From Ulvibacter sp. MAR_2010_11 (GTDB lineage: Bacteria > Bacteroidota > Bacteroidia > Flavobacteriales > Flavobacteriaceae): a DNA stretch of 64,000 bases. The stretch is from the NCBI RefSeq assembly GCF_002813135.1, contig NZ_PHTY01000001.1, positions 2,621,001 to 2,685,000 of the forward strand. The letters run 5' to 3'. The position numbers and the translations under genes were made by a program. The notes beneath the pieces are model-generated. The model had not been told where the DNA came from and searched no databases. It worked only from the letters and a program-made list of their open reading frames with translations. Below, piece after piece: positions 7,878 through 16,865 of this stretch (position 1 is the first letter of the stretch; each line of letters begins with the position of its first letter).

Positions 7878-9638
7878 ATGGAAATAGCGCTAGTTATTGG
7901 CTTGTTAATTCTAACCATTATACTTTTTTCTATCGAAAAGTTTTCGGTAGATGTTGTCACCATAGGTCTATTAATTGTCCTTGTTTTTTCCGGGATTATC
8001 ACACCAAAAGAAGCCTTTGAAGGCTTTAGCAGTGATTTTATCATCATTTTAGCCTCGATATTTGTGATTTCAGGCGCGTTATCCGAAACAGGATTAGTGA
8101 ACGATGTGGGGGCACGTTTGATAACCATTGTAAGGAGTAAAATCCTTTTTGTGGGTTATACCATGGTGATATCTGGAGGATTGTCTGCTTTTATGAATAA
8201 TACTTCAGTCACGGCATTATTAACCGGGCCTGTTATGGGGATGTGTCGAAAGCTATCACTAAATCCGTCCAAAGTACTTATTCCGCTTGCCTTTGCCTCA
8301 ATTCTTGGAGGTACATGTACTCTTATTGGAACTTCCACCAACATTGCCGTTAGTGGTTATATAGCTGAAATGGGGATGGAACCCCTCCGCTTTTTTGAAA
8401 TTCTTGGGATAGGACTCATTTTTTTAGCTACCGGAATAACTTTTATCTTACTCTTTTGGAAGCGTTTACTTCCGGATTATAAAGATGTGAATTATGAAGA
8501 AAAGTATGATATTAATAAATACCTGTCGGAAATTGTAGTTTCAGAAAAATCGGAGCTTATAGGGCAATTTGTATTTCAATCTAATATTGCAAAAAAAGGT
8601 GTACGTATCTTAAAAATAATACGAAACAAAAAGCAATTCATTCCAAATGCACTTTCTAAGTTTCAGGCGAAGGACATTTTACTGGTGGAGTGCAACATAG
8701 ACGAGCTTATCAAAATAAAAGAAGCTCAGGGCATCGATGTCCTGGCCGATGTTTTACTTTCTGACGCCGATATACAGAATGAGGAAGTTAGACTTGCTGA
8801 AATTCTTATTCTCCCGGGATCGCAGCTTCTCAATAAGACTTTAAGAGAAGTTCGTTTTCGTCAAAATTATGATATGGTGGTAATTGCCATGCAGCGTTTA
8901 GGAGAAGTATCTTTTAAAAAAATCAGCAATTTAAAGCTGCAAATTGGAGATATATTACTGGTTCAAGGTGCCGAAGAGGTGATAAATGAAAATAGAAATT
9001 CAACCGAATTCTCGGTGATAGGTGGCAACCTTACTGTTACGATGCACAAGAAAAAAAAGGGAATAATTACCGCAGCGTTATTTCTGCTGGCGATAGCTGT
9101 TGGGACCCTTCAAATTGCTCCCCTATCTGTTGCTTTTCTTACAGCAGCACTAGGATCGGTGCTTATTGGTGCTATAAGTCCCGAGCGTGTGTATCAAATA
9201 ATTAACTGGAAATTGTTAATTCTAATTGGAGGAATGACGGCATTTGGTGCGGCTATGGATAATTCGGGGGCTTCAACCTTTCTTGCTGAAAATATTGTAA
9301 CCTTATTGGGTGACTTTGGAGTAATATATGTATTGGGCGGATTTGTTTTACTGGTAATTCTCCTAACTCAGCCCATGTCTAATGCGGCGGCAGCCTTGGT
9401 AATTTTACCGGTTGCACTCAATGCAGCTACATTATTGGATGCCGATCCTCGTACCTTTGCAATCGCTATTATGCTGGGGGCTTCGGTGTCTTTAATTGCA
9501 CCTTTTGAACCTGCCTGTATTCTGGTATTTGGTCCCGGAAAGTATAAATTTTTCGATTTTATAAGGGTCGGACTTCCACTTACCCTAATTCTATTTATCC
9601 TGTTAATGATTCTGGTGCCAATATTTTGGCCCTTGTGA
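7878..9638 (+). CDS. SLC13-family permease with two TrkA-C (RCK_C) domains
   Basis: A 586-residue transporter of the ArsB/NhaD-DASS superfamily. Membrane helices occupy residues 1-200 and 390-586, including the signature SAFMNNTSVTALL and GTSTNIAVSGY in the first half and SNAAAALVILPVALNAA in the second. Between them lie two RCK_C-like cytoplasmic modules (about 205-290 and 300-376; the second starts AEILILPGSQLLNKTLREV), which usually bind regulatory ligands. Substrate could be sulfate, a dicarboxylate or another anion; the sequence does not decide. Standalone gene, convergent with ppx. Confidence 0.85.
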   Translation: MEIALVIGLLILTIILFSIEKFSVDVVTIGLLIVLVFSGIITPKEAFEGFSSDFIIILASIFVISGALSETGLVNDVGARLITIVRSKILFVGYTMVISGGLSAFMNNTSVTALLTGPVMGMCRKLSLNPSKVLIPLAFASILGGTCTLIGTSTNIAVSGYIAEMGMEPLRFFEILGIGLIFLATGITFILLFWKRLLPDYKDVNYEEKYDINKYLSEIVVSEKSELIGQFVFQSNIAKKGVRILKIIRNKKQFIPNALSKFQAKDILLVECNIDELIKIKEAQGIDVLADVLLSDADIQNEEVRLAEILILPGSQLLNKTLREVRFRQNYDMVVIAMQRLGEVSFKKISNLKLQIGDILLVQGAEEVINENRNSTEFSVIGGNLTVTMHKKKKGIITAALFLLAIAVGTLQIAPLSVAFLTAALGSVLIGAISPERVYQIINWKLLILIGGMTAFGAAMDNSGASTFLAENIVTLLGDFGVIYVLGGFVLLVILLTQPMSNAAAALVILPVALNAATLLDADPRTFAIAIMLGASVSLIAPFEPACILVFGPGKYKFFDFIRVGLPLTLILFILLMILVPIFWPL

Positions 9639-9672
9639 CGAAACAATTGTTATTCAACTGAAAAAACCTTCT

Positions 9673-10587
9673 TTATTGATTGACCTCTAATTCTTCCGCG
9701 ACCTTTTCGTTGTAGAGACTTTTAATAATTCCGTCTGAAAGTCCGATTTTAGGGACAAAGATGTTCTTAGCACCAGACCATTTCATGGCCGAAAGATATA
9801 TTCTGGTTGCAGGAACGATTACATCGGCACGATCCGGGTTCATGTCCATCTCTACAATGCGTTCTTCCAAACTATAGGCCCGAATAAGGTCATAAAAGGA
9901 AAGCAGGTAAAAATAACTGAGAGGCTTTCCAATTTTTTTACCGCTGTTTTTATAAATGCTGTTGATATTCCCTCCCGATCCAATTACAGATATCTTTTTA
10001 AAGGGTTTGGTTTCTGCTTTAATCCAGTCTTCTACCTGCTGCCACATAGTATCTTCTACCATATCATTGAGCAATCGCACAGTTCCCAATTTAAACGACT
10101 GAGAAGCAACGGTATGCCCTTCGGCATAAATGGTGAATTCGGTACTACCGCCACCTACATCCACATAGAGAAAGGCTTTATCGTTTTGAATAAGTGATTT
10201 TAAATCGGTAGAAGCAATAATGGCAGCCTCGTCGTTGCCATCGATGATATTAATAAATATTCCGGATTCCTTGTAAATGATATCGGCTATTTCTTTTCCA
10301 TTGGATGCTTCCCGCATGGCAGAGGTGGCACAAGCTTTAAAACGTTTTACGTTGTGCGTTTTCATCAATAATTTAAAAGCGTGCATAGCATCCAACATCC
10401 TTCGGGCATTAGTGTCTGATATTTTACCATCCTGAAACACTTCGGCACCCAAACGAATAGGTACCCGAACCAGAGATGTTTTTTTAAAAAGTGTGTTTCT
10501 TCCTTCTTGTTCCACAACCGAAGCAACCAAAAGACGTATGGCATTTGAACCAATATCTATAGCGCCGTATTTTTCAATAGTTAACAA
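9673..10587 (-). CDS. ppx: Exopolyphosphatase / Ppx-GppA phosphatase
   Basis: A 304-residue protein of the ASKHA fold that removes terminal phosphates from polyphosphate (or pppGpp). Phosphate-binding motifs are GAIDIGSNAIRLLV (residues 8-21) and VDVGGGSTEF (about 142-151), plus ISVIGSGGNINS near 200. It is the short form lacking the C-terminal HD domain, as usual in Bacteroidota. Its start lies 2 bases after the ppk1 stop, so the polyphosphate-making and -degrading enzymes share one transcript. Confidence 0.9.
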   Translation of the reverse strand: MLTIEKYGAIDIGSNAIRLLVASVVEQEGRNTLFKKTSLVRVPIRLGAEVFQDGKISDTNARRMLDAMHAFKLLMKTHNVKRFKACATSAMREASNGKEIADIIYKESGIFINIIDGNDEAAIIASTDLKSLIQNDKAFLYVDVGGGSTEFTIYAEGHTVASQSFKLGTVRLLNDMVEDTMWQQVEDWIKAETKPFKKISVIGSGGNINSIYKNSGKKIGKPLSYFYLLSFYDLIRAYSLEERIVEMDMNPDRADVIVPATRIYLSAMKWSGAKNIFVPKIGLSDGIIKSLYNEKVAEELEVNQ

Positions 10588-10589
10588 AT

Positions 10590-12683
10590 CTATGTGTTGA
10601 GTTTTTCTTGATAATATTCGTATAATTTAAATTGTGATCGTACTGTTCCATTGTTGGATTTGCGATAAGCGTTATTTTGTTTTTCAGATATTTTACGCGC
10701 TTTCGCAGTGTCCTGCCAACTTATTTCGAACGTTTCAATAATTTCCCGCTTGATATCTTCATCATAAATAGGACACGTAATTTCCACTCTATTGTCCAGG
10801 TTTCTGCCCATAAAGTCGGCCGAAGAGAGGTAAGCTTTTACATCACCCGCATTTTCAAAAATAAATATTCTGGGATGTTCCAAAAATTTATCGACTATGC
10901 TAATCACTTCAATATTTTCACTCATTCCCTTTACCCCGGGGATTAAGCAGCAAATTCCGCGGATAATCAACTGTATTTTTACTCCTTCTCTACTCGCTTT
11001 GTACAGTTTATCAATCATTCTGAAATCGGACAGGCTATTCAATTTTAATTTAATTCCGTTGGGCAAGCCCTTCTTTTTATTCTGAATTTCAGCTTCAATC
11101 AAAGCATATAATGCATTCCGGGTGTAATGCGGCGATACAATTAAATGCCTGTATTTTTTTATTTTATAATTTACTTCAAAGAAATCGAACACCTTGTTAA
11201 TCTCCTTACATATTTTTTGATTTGCGGTAAACAGTGTATAATCTGTGTAAATTCGGGCGGTAGATTCATTGAAATTTCCCGTACTGATAATACCGTAACG
11301 ATTGATTTTGTCATTTTCAAACCGTTCAATAATACAAGCTTTGCAATGCACTTTTAATCCTTTTACACCAAAAATAAGTCGGACGCCCTCACTTTGCATT
11401 TGTTCGGCGTAGCCAATATTCGCTTCTTCGTCGAATCTTGCCTGCAATTCTATCTGTACCGTAACTTTTTTTCCGTTTTTTGCAGCATTTATAAGAGAGC
11501 TGGCGATGTGGGATACTTCTGCCAGGCGATAAATTGTAATTTTAATGGAGCGAACTTTTGGGTCTAAGGCAGCTTCACGTAAAAATTTTACCACGTATGA
11601 AAAGCTCTGATAGGGCGCATATAGCAAGTAATCCTTTTCGGAAATTCGATCAAAAAGGCTGCCCTGCAGACTCAGTCCGGGTATGGGCAATGGAACAATT
11701 TTTTCGTATAACAGATCACTTTTCCCCAAACTGGGAAAATCCATATAATCACGCCTATTATGATATCTTCCTCCGGGAATGATGCTATCTGTAGCATCGA
11801 TGCCCATCTTAAATAATAAAAACCGAAGCGTTTCCTTCTCGATGCTCTTATCGTATACAAATCGGACCGGATCACCGGCACTACGTTCCTTCACACTTTT
11901 TGAAATTTTATCGATAAAACTTCTACTCAGGTCACTGTCTATGTCCAACTCGGCATCACGAGTAATTTTTATCATGTGTGCCGAAATACTGTCGTACTTA
12001 AATATACTGAATATGTTCTTCAAGCAATGTCGTATTAAATCGTCCAGCAGAATAATGTATTGCTTATCCCCTTCAGGCGGAAGAACTACAAAACGTTCAA
12101 TAGAACGCGGAATTTCTATCAAGGCATAATTGAGCTTCGATTCGAAGGTCTTGTCTTCCTTAGACATTACCATTTTAATCGCTAAGTAGGCAGCGCTGTC
12201 CTTTAGTTCGGGAAATTGTTCTAATTCCCCAATCATAATAGTAACCAAGGCCGGGCTTACTTTCCGAATAAAATATTCGGAAATAAATTTCCCTTGTGAA
12301 GCCGAAACTTCAGTTTCATCGATGATGAAGATATTTTCTTTTTTGAGTTGTTCCTCAATGGTGTGCAATATCCGAAGGCTGGTCGCCTGCTGTTCAATCA
12401 CGATAGTTGTAATTTCTTCCAGCAATTCTTTTGAAGAAATTCCCCCTAATTCGCTCTTCCCTCCTTTTCCGGCTTCTACAATTCGTTTAATTGTAGCATA
12501 GCGCACTTTAAAAAACTCATCCAGATTATTTGAAAAAATCCCTAAAAACCGAAGCCTTTCAAGCAAAGGAACCGTTTTGTCTGCCGCTTCCTGTAAAACG
12601 CGAGCATTAAATTGTAACCAGCTCAACTCCCTGTTAAAGTAGCGGTTTTCAACTTTTGTGTTCTTCACCTTGGTTATAGACAT
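10590..12683 (-). CDS. ppk1: Polyphosphate kinase 1
   Basis: A 697-residue enzyme that reversibly polymerises the gamma phosphate of ATP into polyphosphate. The N-terminal domain begins with the diagnostic YFNRELSWLQFNARVL (residues 14-29). The two phospholipase-D-like catalytic domains follow, with the phosphorylated histidine in GLKVHCKACI and the GNFNESTARIYTDYTLF motif just after, and SSADFMGRNLDNRVE near the end. Full length for the family. Its ATG overlaps the stop of the sixA-like gene by one base (TAATG). It is the core of a pdxH-sixA-ppk1-ppx operon. Confidence 0.95.
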   Translation of the reverse strand: MSITKVKNTKVENRYFNRELSWLQFNARVLQEAADKTVPLLERLRFLGIFSNNLDEFFKVRYATIKRIVEAGKGGKSELGGISSKELLEEITTIVIEQQATSLRILHTIEEQLKKENIFIIDETEVSASQGKFISEYFIRKVSPALVTIMIGELEQFPELKDSAAYLAIKMVMSKEDKTFESKLNYALIEIPRSIERFVVLPPEGDKQYIILLDDLIRHCLKNIFSIFKYDSISAHMIKITRDAELDIDSDLSRSFIDKISKSVKERSAGDPVRFVYDKSIEKETLRFLLFKMGIDATDSIIPGGRYHNRRDYMDFPSLGKSDLLYEKIVPLPIPGLSLQGSLFDRISEKDYLLYAPYQSFSYVVKFLREAALDPKVRSIKITIYRLAEVSHIASSLINAAKNGKKVTVQIELQARFDEEANIGYAEQMQSEGVRLIFGVKGLKVHCKACIIERFENDKINRYGIISTGNFNESTARIYTDYTLFTANQKICKEINKVFDFFEVNYKIKKYRHLIVSPHYTRNALYALIEAEIQNKKKGLPNGIKLKLNSLSDFRMIDKLYKASREGVKIQLIIRGICCLIPGVKGMSENIEVISIVDKFLEHPRIFIFENAGDVKAYLSSADFMGRNLDNRVEITCPIYDEDIKREIIETFEISWQDTAKARKISEKQNNAYRKSNNGTVRSQFKLYEYYQEKLNT

Positions 12684-13168
12684 TACTTTAAATCTCTTGG
12701 GAATATAGTTTGTACTGTTTTACCTGTTGTAACCTCACTCCAATTATCTACTTCAAACTGAATCATTACAAAGCCGCAGGTGGGTACGTTGTCAATATAC
12801 TTGTTTCCTAACATATTTGCAACCGAGGTAAAGGCGTGATTATGCCCTACAATCATCACACAATTAAGCGAATTATCCAGGCTTTTTACAATATTCATTA
12901 CATTTTGCCCGCTAAAATCGTATAACGAATGATTGGTATTAAAATTTGCATCGGGAGTTCCAAATGCCTCTTTAAAATAGGTGGCGGTTGATAGTGCTCG
13001 GGTAGCATCACTCGATACAATTTTTTGTGGAGGCGACACACCGTTTTTTACGGCATTAGAAACTAACACAGCGTCGCGTTTCCCTCTGCCTTTTAGCGGC
13101 CGTTTGTGATCTATTACGTCGTGTTTCCAGGATGACTTTGCATGCCGGACCATATAAAGTGTTTTCAT
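12683..13168 (-). CDS. sixA: SixA-type histidine phosphatase
   Basis: A 161-residue small histidine phosphatase. The catalytic RHAKSSW is at residues 8-14, the second conserved arginine in SDATRALST near 54-62, and the catalytic histidine in MIVGHNHAF near 106-114. SixA in E. coli dephosphorylates phospho-histidine on signalling or PTS proteins; the target here is unknown. Tight linkage with ppk1 and ppx (overlap of 1 base and gap of 2 bases) suggests a role near phosphate or energy status, which is inference. Confidence 0.82.
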   Translation of the reverse strand: MKTLYMVRHAKSSWKHDVIDHKRPLKGRGKRDAVLVSNAVKNGVSPPQKIVSSDATRALSTATYFKEAFGTPDANFNTNHSLYDFSGQNVMNIVKSLDNSLNCVMIVGHNHAFTSVANMLGNKYIDNVPTCGFVMIQFEVDNWSEVTTGKTVQTIFPRDLK

Positions 13169-13170
13169 AA

Positions 13171-13815
13171 TTATGGTTGAAGTCTTTTAATTTTCCAATT
13201 TGTTCCTTCTAAAGTATATTGTATTCGATCGTGTAACCGATTTGGCCTTCCTTGCCAGAATTCAACGGTCAGCGGAGTAACAACATATCCGCCCCAATCT
13301 TTGGGTTTTGGAACTTCTTTATGCTCGAATTCCTTTTCTAACGTCTGTAATCTGGATTCCAGAACCTCTCTATTTTCAATGGGATCACTTTGGTTTGAAA
13401 CCAAAGCCCCTAACTGACTCCCTTTGGGGCGCGATTGAAAGTAGGTTTTGGCGTCTTCTTCCGAAGTTTTTGTTGCAGTTCCTTTTATAATAACCTGGCG
13501 CTCTAAAGTAGGCCAAAAAAAGGATAATGATACCTTGTTGTTTTGGGCTATTGCGATGCCTTTTTCGCTTTTGTAATTGGTATAAAAATAAAAACCATTT
13601 TCGTCGTATTTTTTCAACAAGACTACTCTGCCCTTAGGAAACCCATCTATTCCTATGGTTGTGAGCGTCATCGCATTTACTTCTTCAATACCGCCAAGCT
13701 GTTCGGTTTCATTATACCAGATTTTAAACTGCTGAAAAGGACTGATAGCCACCGATTTTTTAGAAAGCGCCGCTTTTTCATACGATTTTCGGTGATTCTG
13801 AAGATTATCTTGCAT
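13171..13815 (-). CDS. pdxH: Pyridoxamine/pyridoxine 5'-phosphate oxidase
   Basis: A 214-residue FMN-dependent oxidase making pyridoxal 5'-phosphate, the last step of vitamin B6 synthesis and salvage. Family motifs include GRVVLLKKYDENGFYFYTNY (about 57-77), the SRPKGSQLGALVSNQS stretch and the C-terminal EFWQGRPNRLHDRIQY and WKIKRLQP. Normal length. First gene of the polyphosphate operon, 2 bases ahead of sixA. PLP made here would serve rocD and the cysteine desulfurase also encoded in the window. Confidence 0.94.
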   Translation of the reverse strand: MQDNLQNHRKSYEKAALSKKSVAISPFQQFKIWYNETEQLGGIEEVNAMTLTTIGIDGFPKGRVVLLKKYDENGFYFYTNYKSEKGIAIAQNNKVSLSFFWPTLERQVIIKGTATKTSEEDAKTYFQSRPKGSQLGALVSNQSDPIENREVLESRLQTLEKEFEHKEVPKPKDWGGYVVTPLTVEFWQGRPNRLHDRIQYTLEGTNWKIKRLQP

Positions 13816-13958
13816 ACTACAATTTTAATGCAAGTTACAAAGATTGCAGAAGTTTTTAGAGGTGTGTTTTCTAAATTTAGGTTAAATAAATGTATCGATA
13901 ATCAAAGCAGGTTTATAGAAAAATAATCTCCCGTTAAAGTTCTTTCACATAATATACT

Positions 13959-14681
13959 TTATAGCCACCCGTACAGGGTCTTTGCAATAACACGCCAATT
14001 GGAACTGTCGAACATAAGAACTTCAAATATGTGCTCCACAATAATGAATGTGCCTATGTATAAAAAAGCAGGGTGAATTTTTCCATTTGCAATTTTATCC
14101 CAAAACATAGATATTACAATAAAACTATCTGCCAATACTACTGCGAACCAAATTTCGGGATTAGGTATGGAAGGAAAATAATGCCGAAAACGAAACCAGG
14201 CCGGCCAGAGTAATACCAAAAGTGCTAATAGCATTACTCTTTTATGTGTTTGCGGGACTCGTCTTTTATAAATCCCATAAAAGACTAACAAAAGAAACAT
14301 CAATGCGGATATAAAAACCCCTAAAATTGCTGAAATAGCAGAATCCCCAAAGCCCATAGCGAGTTCTTTTTCCACCTGAAACTTTCCTGCCGGAATCATT
14401 GTTACTGCAATTCCGATTGCAATTATTAAACCAATTATACCTAATCTTTTATGCGTTAGATAGCGGTTTTTTCGTATGAGAAACGCTTGTGTAAAATACA
14501 GGAACACCCAGCAAAAGGCTAAAATACCGTGAACATAAATGATTGCCGGCGCATTGAATGTGCCAAAACTTACAGGAACAAAAAAAGTCTTTGTGAAGCC
14601 TATAAGTACGGAGAATAAACCTACTATTCCCATAATCAGGAAAAATGCAGATCTCTTTCTGAGTCTTGATTTCTTATTCAT
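13959..14681 (-). CDS. Multi-pass membrane protein of unknown function
   Basis: A 240-residue protein starting at the ATG at 14681 (a TTG four codons upstream is less likely). It has seven or so predicted membrane helices and positively charged cytoplasmic loops. Conserved-looking histidines occur in IIYVHGILAFCWVF, NRYLTHKRLG and VPQTHKRVM, a layout similar to DUF2306-like or cytochrome b561-like membrane proteins, so haem binding is possible but unproven. It lies apart from its neighbours (over 140 bases from pdxH, 43 from the next gene upstream). Confidence 0.65.
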   Translation of the reverse strand: MNKKSRLRKRSAFFLIMGIVGLFSVLIGFTKTFFVPVSFGTFNAPAIIYVHGILAFCWVFLYFTQAFLIRKNRYLTHKRLGIIGLIIAIGIAVTMIPAGKFQVEKELAMGFGDSAISAILGVFISALMFLLLVFYGIYKRRVPQTHKRVMLLALLVLLWPAWFRFRHYFPSIPNPEIWFAVVLADSFIVISMFWDKIANGKIHPAFLYIGTFIIVEHIFEVLMFDSSNWRVIAKTLYGWL

Positions 14682-14724
14682 TGAAAACCACAAGTTATAA
14701 ATACATGAATCGGTTGTAAAATAA

Positions 14725-15423
14725 TTATTGCTCGACCTGTTCCTTATACCTCACAGGAGCAACCAATATCGTATCGGGAGGTAATGTACTCGCTTCAAAC
14801 TCCTTTCTAAATTCTGCACCATTTCCTTTGTTTGCGTTCAGCACCAAATCGTAATACAGCTGGTCAATAATGTTCTTTTTTCCCTTCCCTATACCGTTTA
14901 GAGTATATTCGGGCATGGCTTTGTAGGCGTACACCTTTCCTCCGTTAATAGTATATTCTACTATACTATCTGTAACATCAATTCGCTCATAGCCTAGTTC
15001 CATTGTGTCGAATTTTTCCAACTCCTTAGGCGTTAAGAAATAGAGTACGGCATTTATTTTGCTTTCAGGTTTAGGTTCAATATTTAGAAAAACGATATTA
15101 TCGAATGGGATGGTATCATTGCCCTGAACATAAAAACTATCGAGTTTAAGCAATTCTTCAGGTAATTTCGGGTCGTTTGTAGAACCTGCAAAGTTCCATG
15201 CTCTTTCGTATCCCGAAACATGTACTGTATAAATAGAATCAGTGTACGTTCTCCCCAGAGTCTCTTCCACGGCTTCGCGAGAAAGTAGCGAACCATAACC
15301 AATCATTCCCACCTTAGCGGAAGGCACTTCTATTATCGGTTTTTCGTTGCTTTTTTCACATCCGGTTGTGATAAATAGAATTGTTGCGAATGCACAATTC
15401 ATAAGAAGTTGAGTTCTTTTCAT
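14725..15423 (-). CDS. Lipoprotein with gamma-glutamylcyclotransferase-like fold
   Basis: A 232-residue protein with a lipoprotein signal (lipobox TTGC, Cys22). The mature part has the GGCT/AIG2-like nucleotide: GYGSLLS (residues 42-48) equivalent to the substrate-binding YGS loop, GYERAWNF at 71-78, and MELGYERIDV with Glu142 at the place of the catalytic glutamate. Known members cleave gamma-glutamyl amines or glutathione in the cytoplasm; this one should be anchored in the envelope, so its substrate may be a peptidoglycan-derived gamma-glutamyl compound. That last point is inference. Confidence 0.7.
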   Translation of the reverse strand: MKRTQLLMNCAFATILFITTGCEKSNEKPIIEVPSAKVGMIGYGSLLSREAVEETLGRTYTDSIYTVHVSGYERAWNFAGSTNDPKLPEELLKLDSFYVQGNDTIPFDNIVFLNIEPKPESKINAVLYFLTPKELEKFDTMELGYERIDVTDSIVEYTINGGKVYAYKAMPEYTLNGIGKGKKNIIDQLYYDLVLNANKGNGAEFRKEFEASTLPPDTILVAPVRYKEQVEQ

Positions 15424-15544
15424 TGCAGAAATAGGGTTAGTTAGTTGAAATTAACTCCTTTGTATTGTTTCATTTCCAAAGGCAATTCTAAAGTACAAAT
15501 AAAATCAATTGAATAATCAACTATTTTTTGGGAGGGAAAGGTTT

Positions 15545-16450
15545 CTACAATTTAAAGGTTTTTCCATCTTCCGCTAATTCTACATTTTGGAAAACTGTTT
15601 CTGCTTCAGTTTTAAAAGAGTTTAAATCTCCATAACGTCCGGAATAATGGCCCAATATAAGCTTACCCACATTGGCTTGTTGCGCAATTAGTCCTGCTTC
15701 CCTGGCCGTACTGTGCTTTGTTGGTTCACATAAATCTCTATGGGTCTCCAGGAATGTCGATTCGTGATATAAAGCCGTTACGTTGCTTATTTGAGGAACA
15801 ATTTCCGGATAATATACAGTATCACTGCAAAACGCGTACGATTTTGACGGTTCGGGGTCTGAAGTAATTGAGCTATTGGCAATTGTAATACCATCTTTAT
15901 TTACCACATCGAAACCTTGCTTTATTTTGCTGTAATAACTCAAATCTACATTAGCCTTTTGGGCATCCTCAACATTTAATTTACGTTCTCCGGGCTTTTC
16001 TTTAAATAGGAAACCATTGGTATAAACGCGATGGTTTAGCGGAATGGTGGTGACCACTACCTTATCATCTTCAAAAATAGTTTCAGAATCCTTGCTTTCC
16101 AATTCGTGAAAATACAGCGGATAATTAGTCCATGATTTTCCCAATTTAAGCTGAAGTGTAATGGCTTCCTTAATACCTTTCGGGCCATAGACGTGCATTT
16201 CGGCCTCTCTTCCCAATAATCGGAAGGTGGAGATAAGTCCGATTAATCCAAAAAAGTGATCGCCGTGTAAGTGGGAGATGAAAATATGTCTTATCCTGGA
16301 AAATTTCAGTTTGTACTTTCGCAGTTGCACCTGAGTCCCTTCCCCGCAGTCGATTAAAAAGAGGTGCCCTTTAATTTCCAATACCTGAGCTGTGGGATGC
16401 GCGGTAATACGTGGAGTTGCAGAATGACAGCCTAGGATGGTGAGTTTCAT
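15545..16450 (-). CDS. rnz: Ribonuclease Z
   Basis: A 301-residue metallo-beta-lactamase-fold endonuclease that processes the 3' end of tRNA precursors. The zinc motif HLHGDHFFGL contains H60, H62, D64 and H65; further ligands lie in FCSDTVYYPE and in KLILGHYSGRYGD near the C-terminus, and HESTFLETHRDLCEPTKHSTAREAG carries the conserved HST segment. Full length for the bacterial short form. It is the last gene of a pyrR-pyrB-small protein-rnz group. It complements the rnpB RNA in this window, which cuts the other end of tRNA. Confidence 0.94.
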   Translation of the reverse strand: MKLTILGCHSATPRITAHPTAQVLEIKGHLFLIDCGEGTQVQLRKYKLKFSRIRHIFISHLHGDHFFGLIGLISTFRLLGREAEMHVYGPKGIKEAITLQLKLGKSWTNYPLYFHELESKDSETIFEDDKVVVTTIPLNHRVYTNGFLFKEKPGERKLNVEDAQKANVDLSYYSKIKQGFDVVNKDGITIANSSITSDPEPSKSYAFCSDTVYYPEIVPQISNVTALYHESTFLETHRDLCEPTKHSTAREAGLIAQQANVGKLILGHYSGRYGDLNSFKTEAETVFQNVELAEDGKTFKL

Positions 16451-16529
16451 TAAATTTACGATTTACGCTGGACGATGTTAACCGTCATTCTTAGCTATCA
16501 ATTACAATTGAAGTTGAAGCGAAAATAGT

Positions 16530-16865
16530 TTAAAATCCTAAATCGCGTTCTATTTCTTCCATTTCGATGATATCTGCGGCTTCCTGAACCGTGGGAACGA
16601 CAGTCATTTCAAACGGAACATCGTCAGGATCTATTGCATTATTAACGATTACAAATGAAAATTTAGTCTTGCGATGCAGATTTGATGTTTTAAGAAACAA
16701 TAGTAATTCGGGCAATTCTAGTTCGGTAAACTCCAACAGGTTTACAACTACATTTTGTCTTTTAAACTTATTCGGAATTTGAAATTCCAAAAATGATGCA
16801 AACGACTTGATGTCGTTCTTTTCATCTGCTAAGACCACAAAATTATCCTGATTTTCAATCTTCAT
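16530..16865 (-). CDS. Small acidic protein between pyrB and rnz (STAS-like)
   Basis: A 111-residue acidic protein with alternating strands and helices (FVVLADEKNDIKSFASFL, VVVNLLEFTELELPELLLFL, FSFVIVNN). The pattern fits a STAS/anti-sigma antagonist-like fold, with a C-terminal acidic tail. Orthologues are often mislabelled ribonuclease Z because of position, but no metal-binding motif is present. It overlaps the start of pyrB by 11 bases at its own 5' end, so expression is coupled to pyrB. Function unknown. Confidence 0.65.
   Translation of the reverse strand: MKIENQDNFVVLADEKNDIKSFASFLEFQIPNKFKRQNVVVNLLEFTELELPELLLFLKTSNLHRKTKFSFVIVNNAIDPDDVPFEMTVVPTVQEAADIIEMEEIERDLGF

Noticed and set aside
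7760..8128. A 122-codon minus-strand frame
   Set aside because: It is antisense to the start of the SLC13 gene and shows no domain.
13959..14681. A haem-binding cytochrome b561-like call for the membrane protein
   Set aside because: The histidines are suggestive but their spacing across helices cannot be shown to match; left as unknown.
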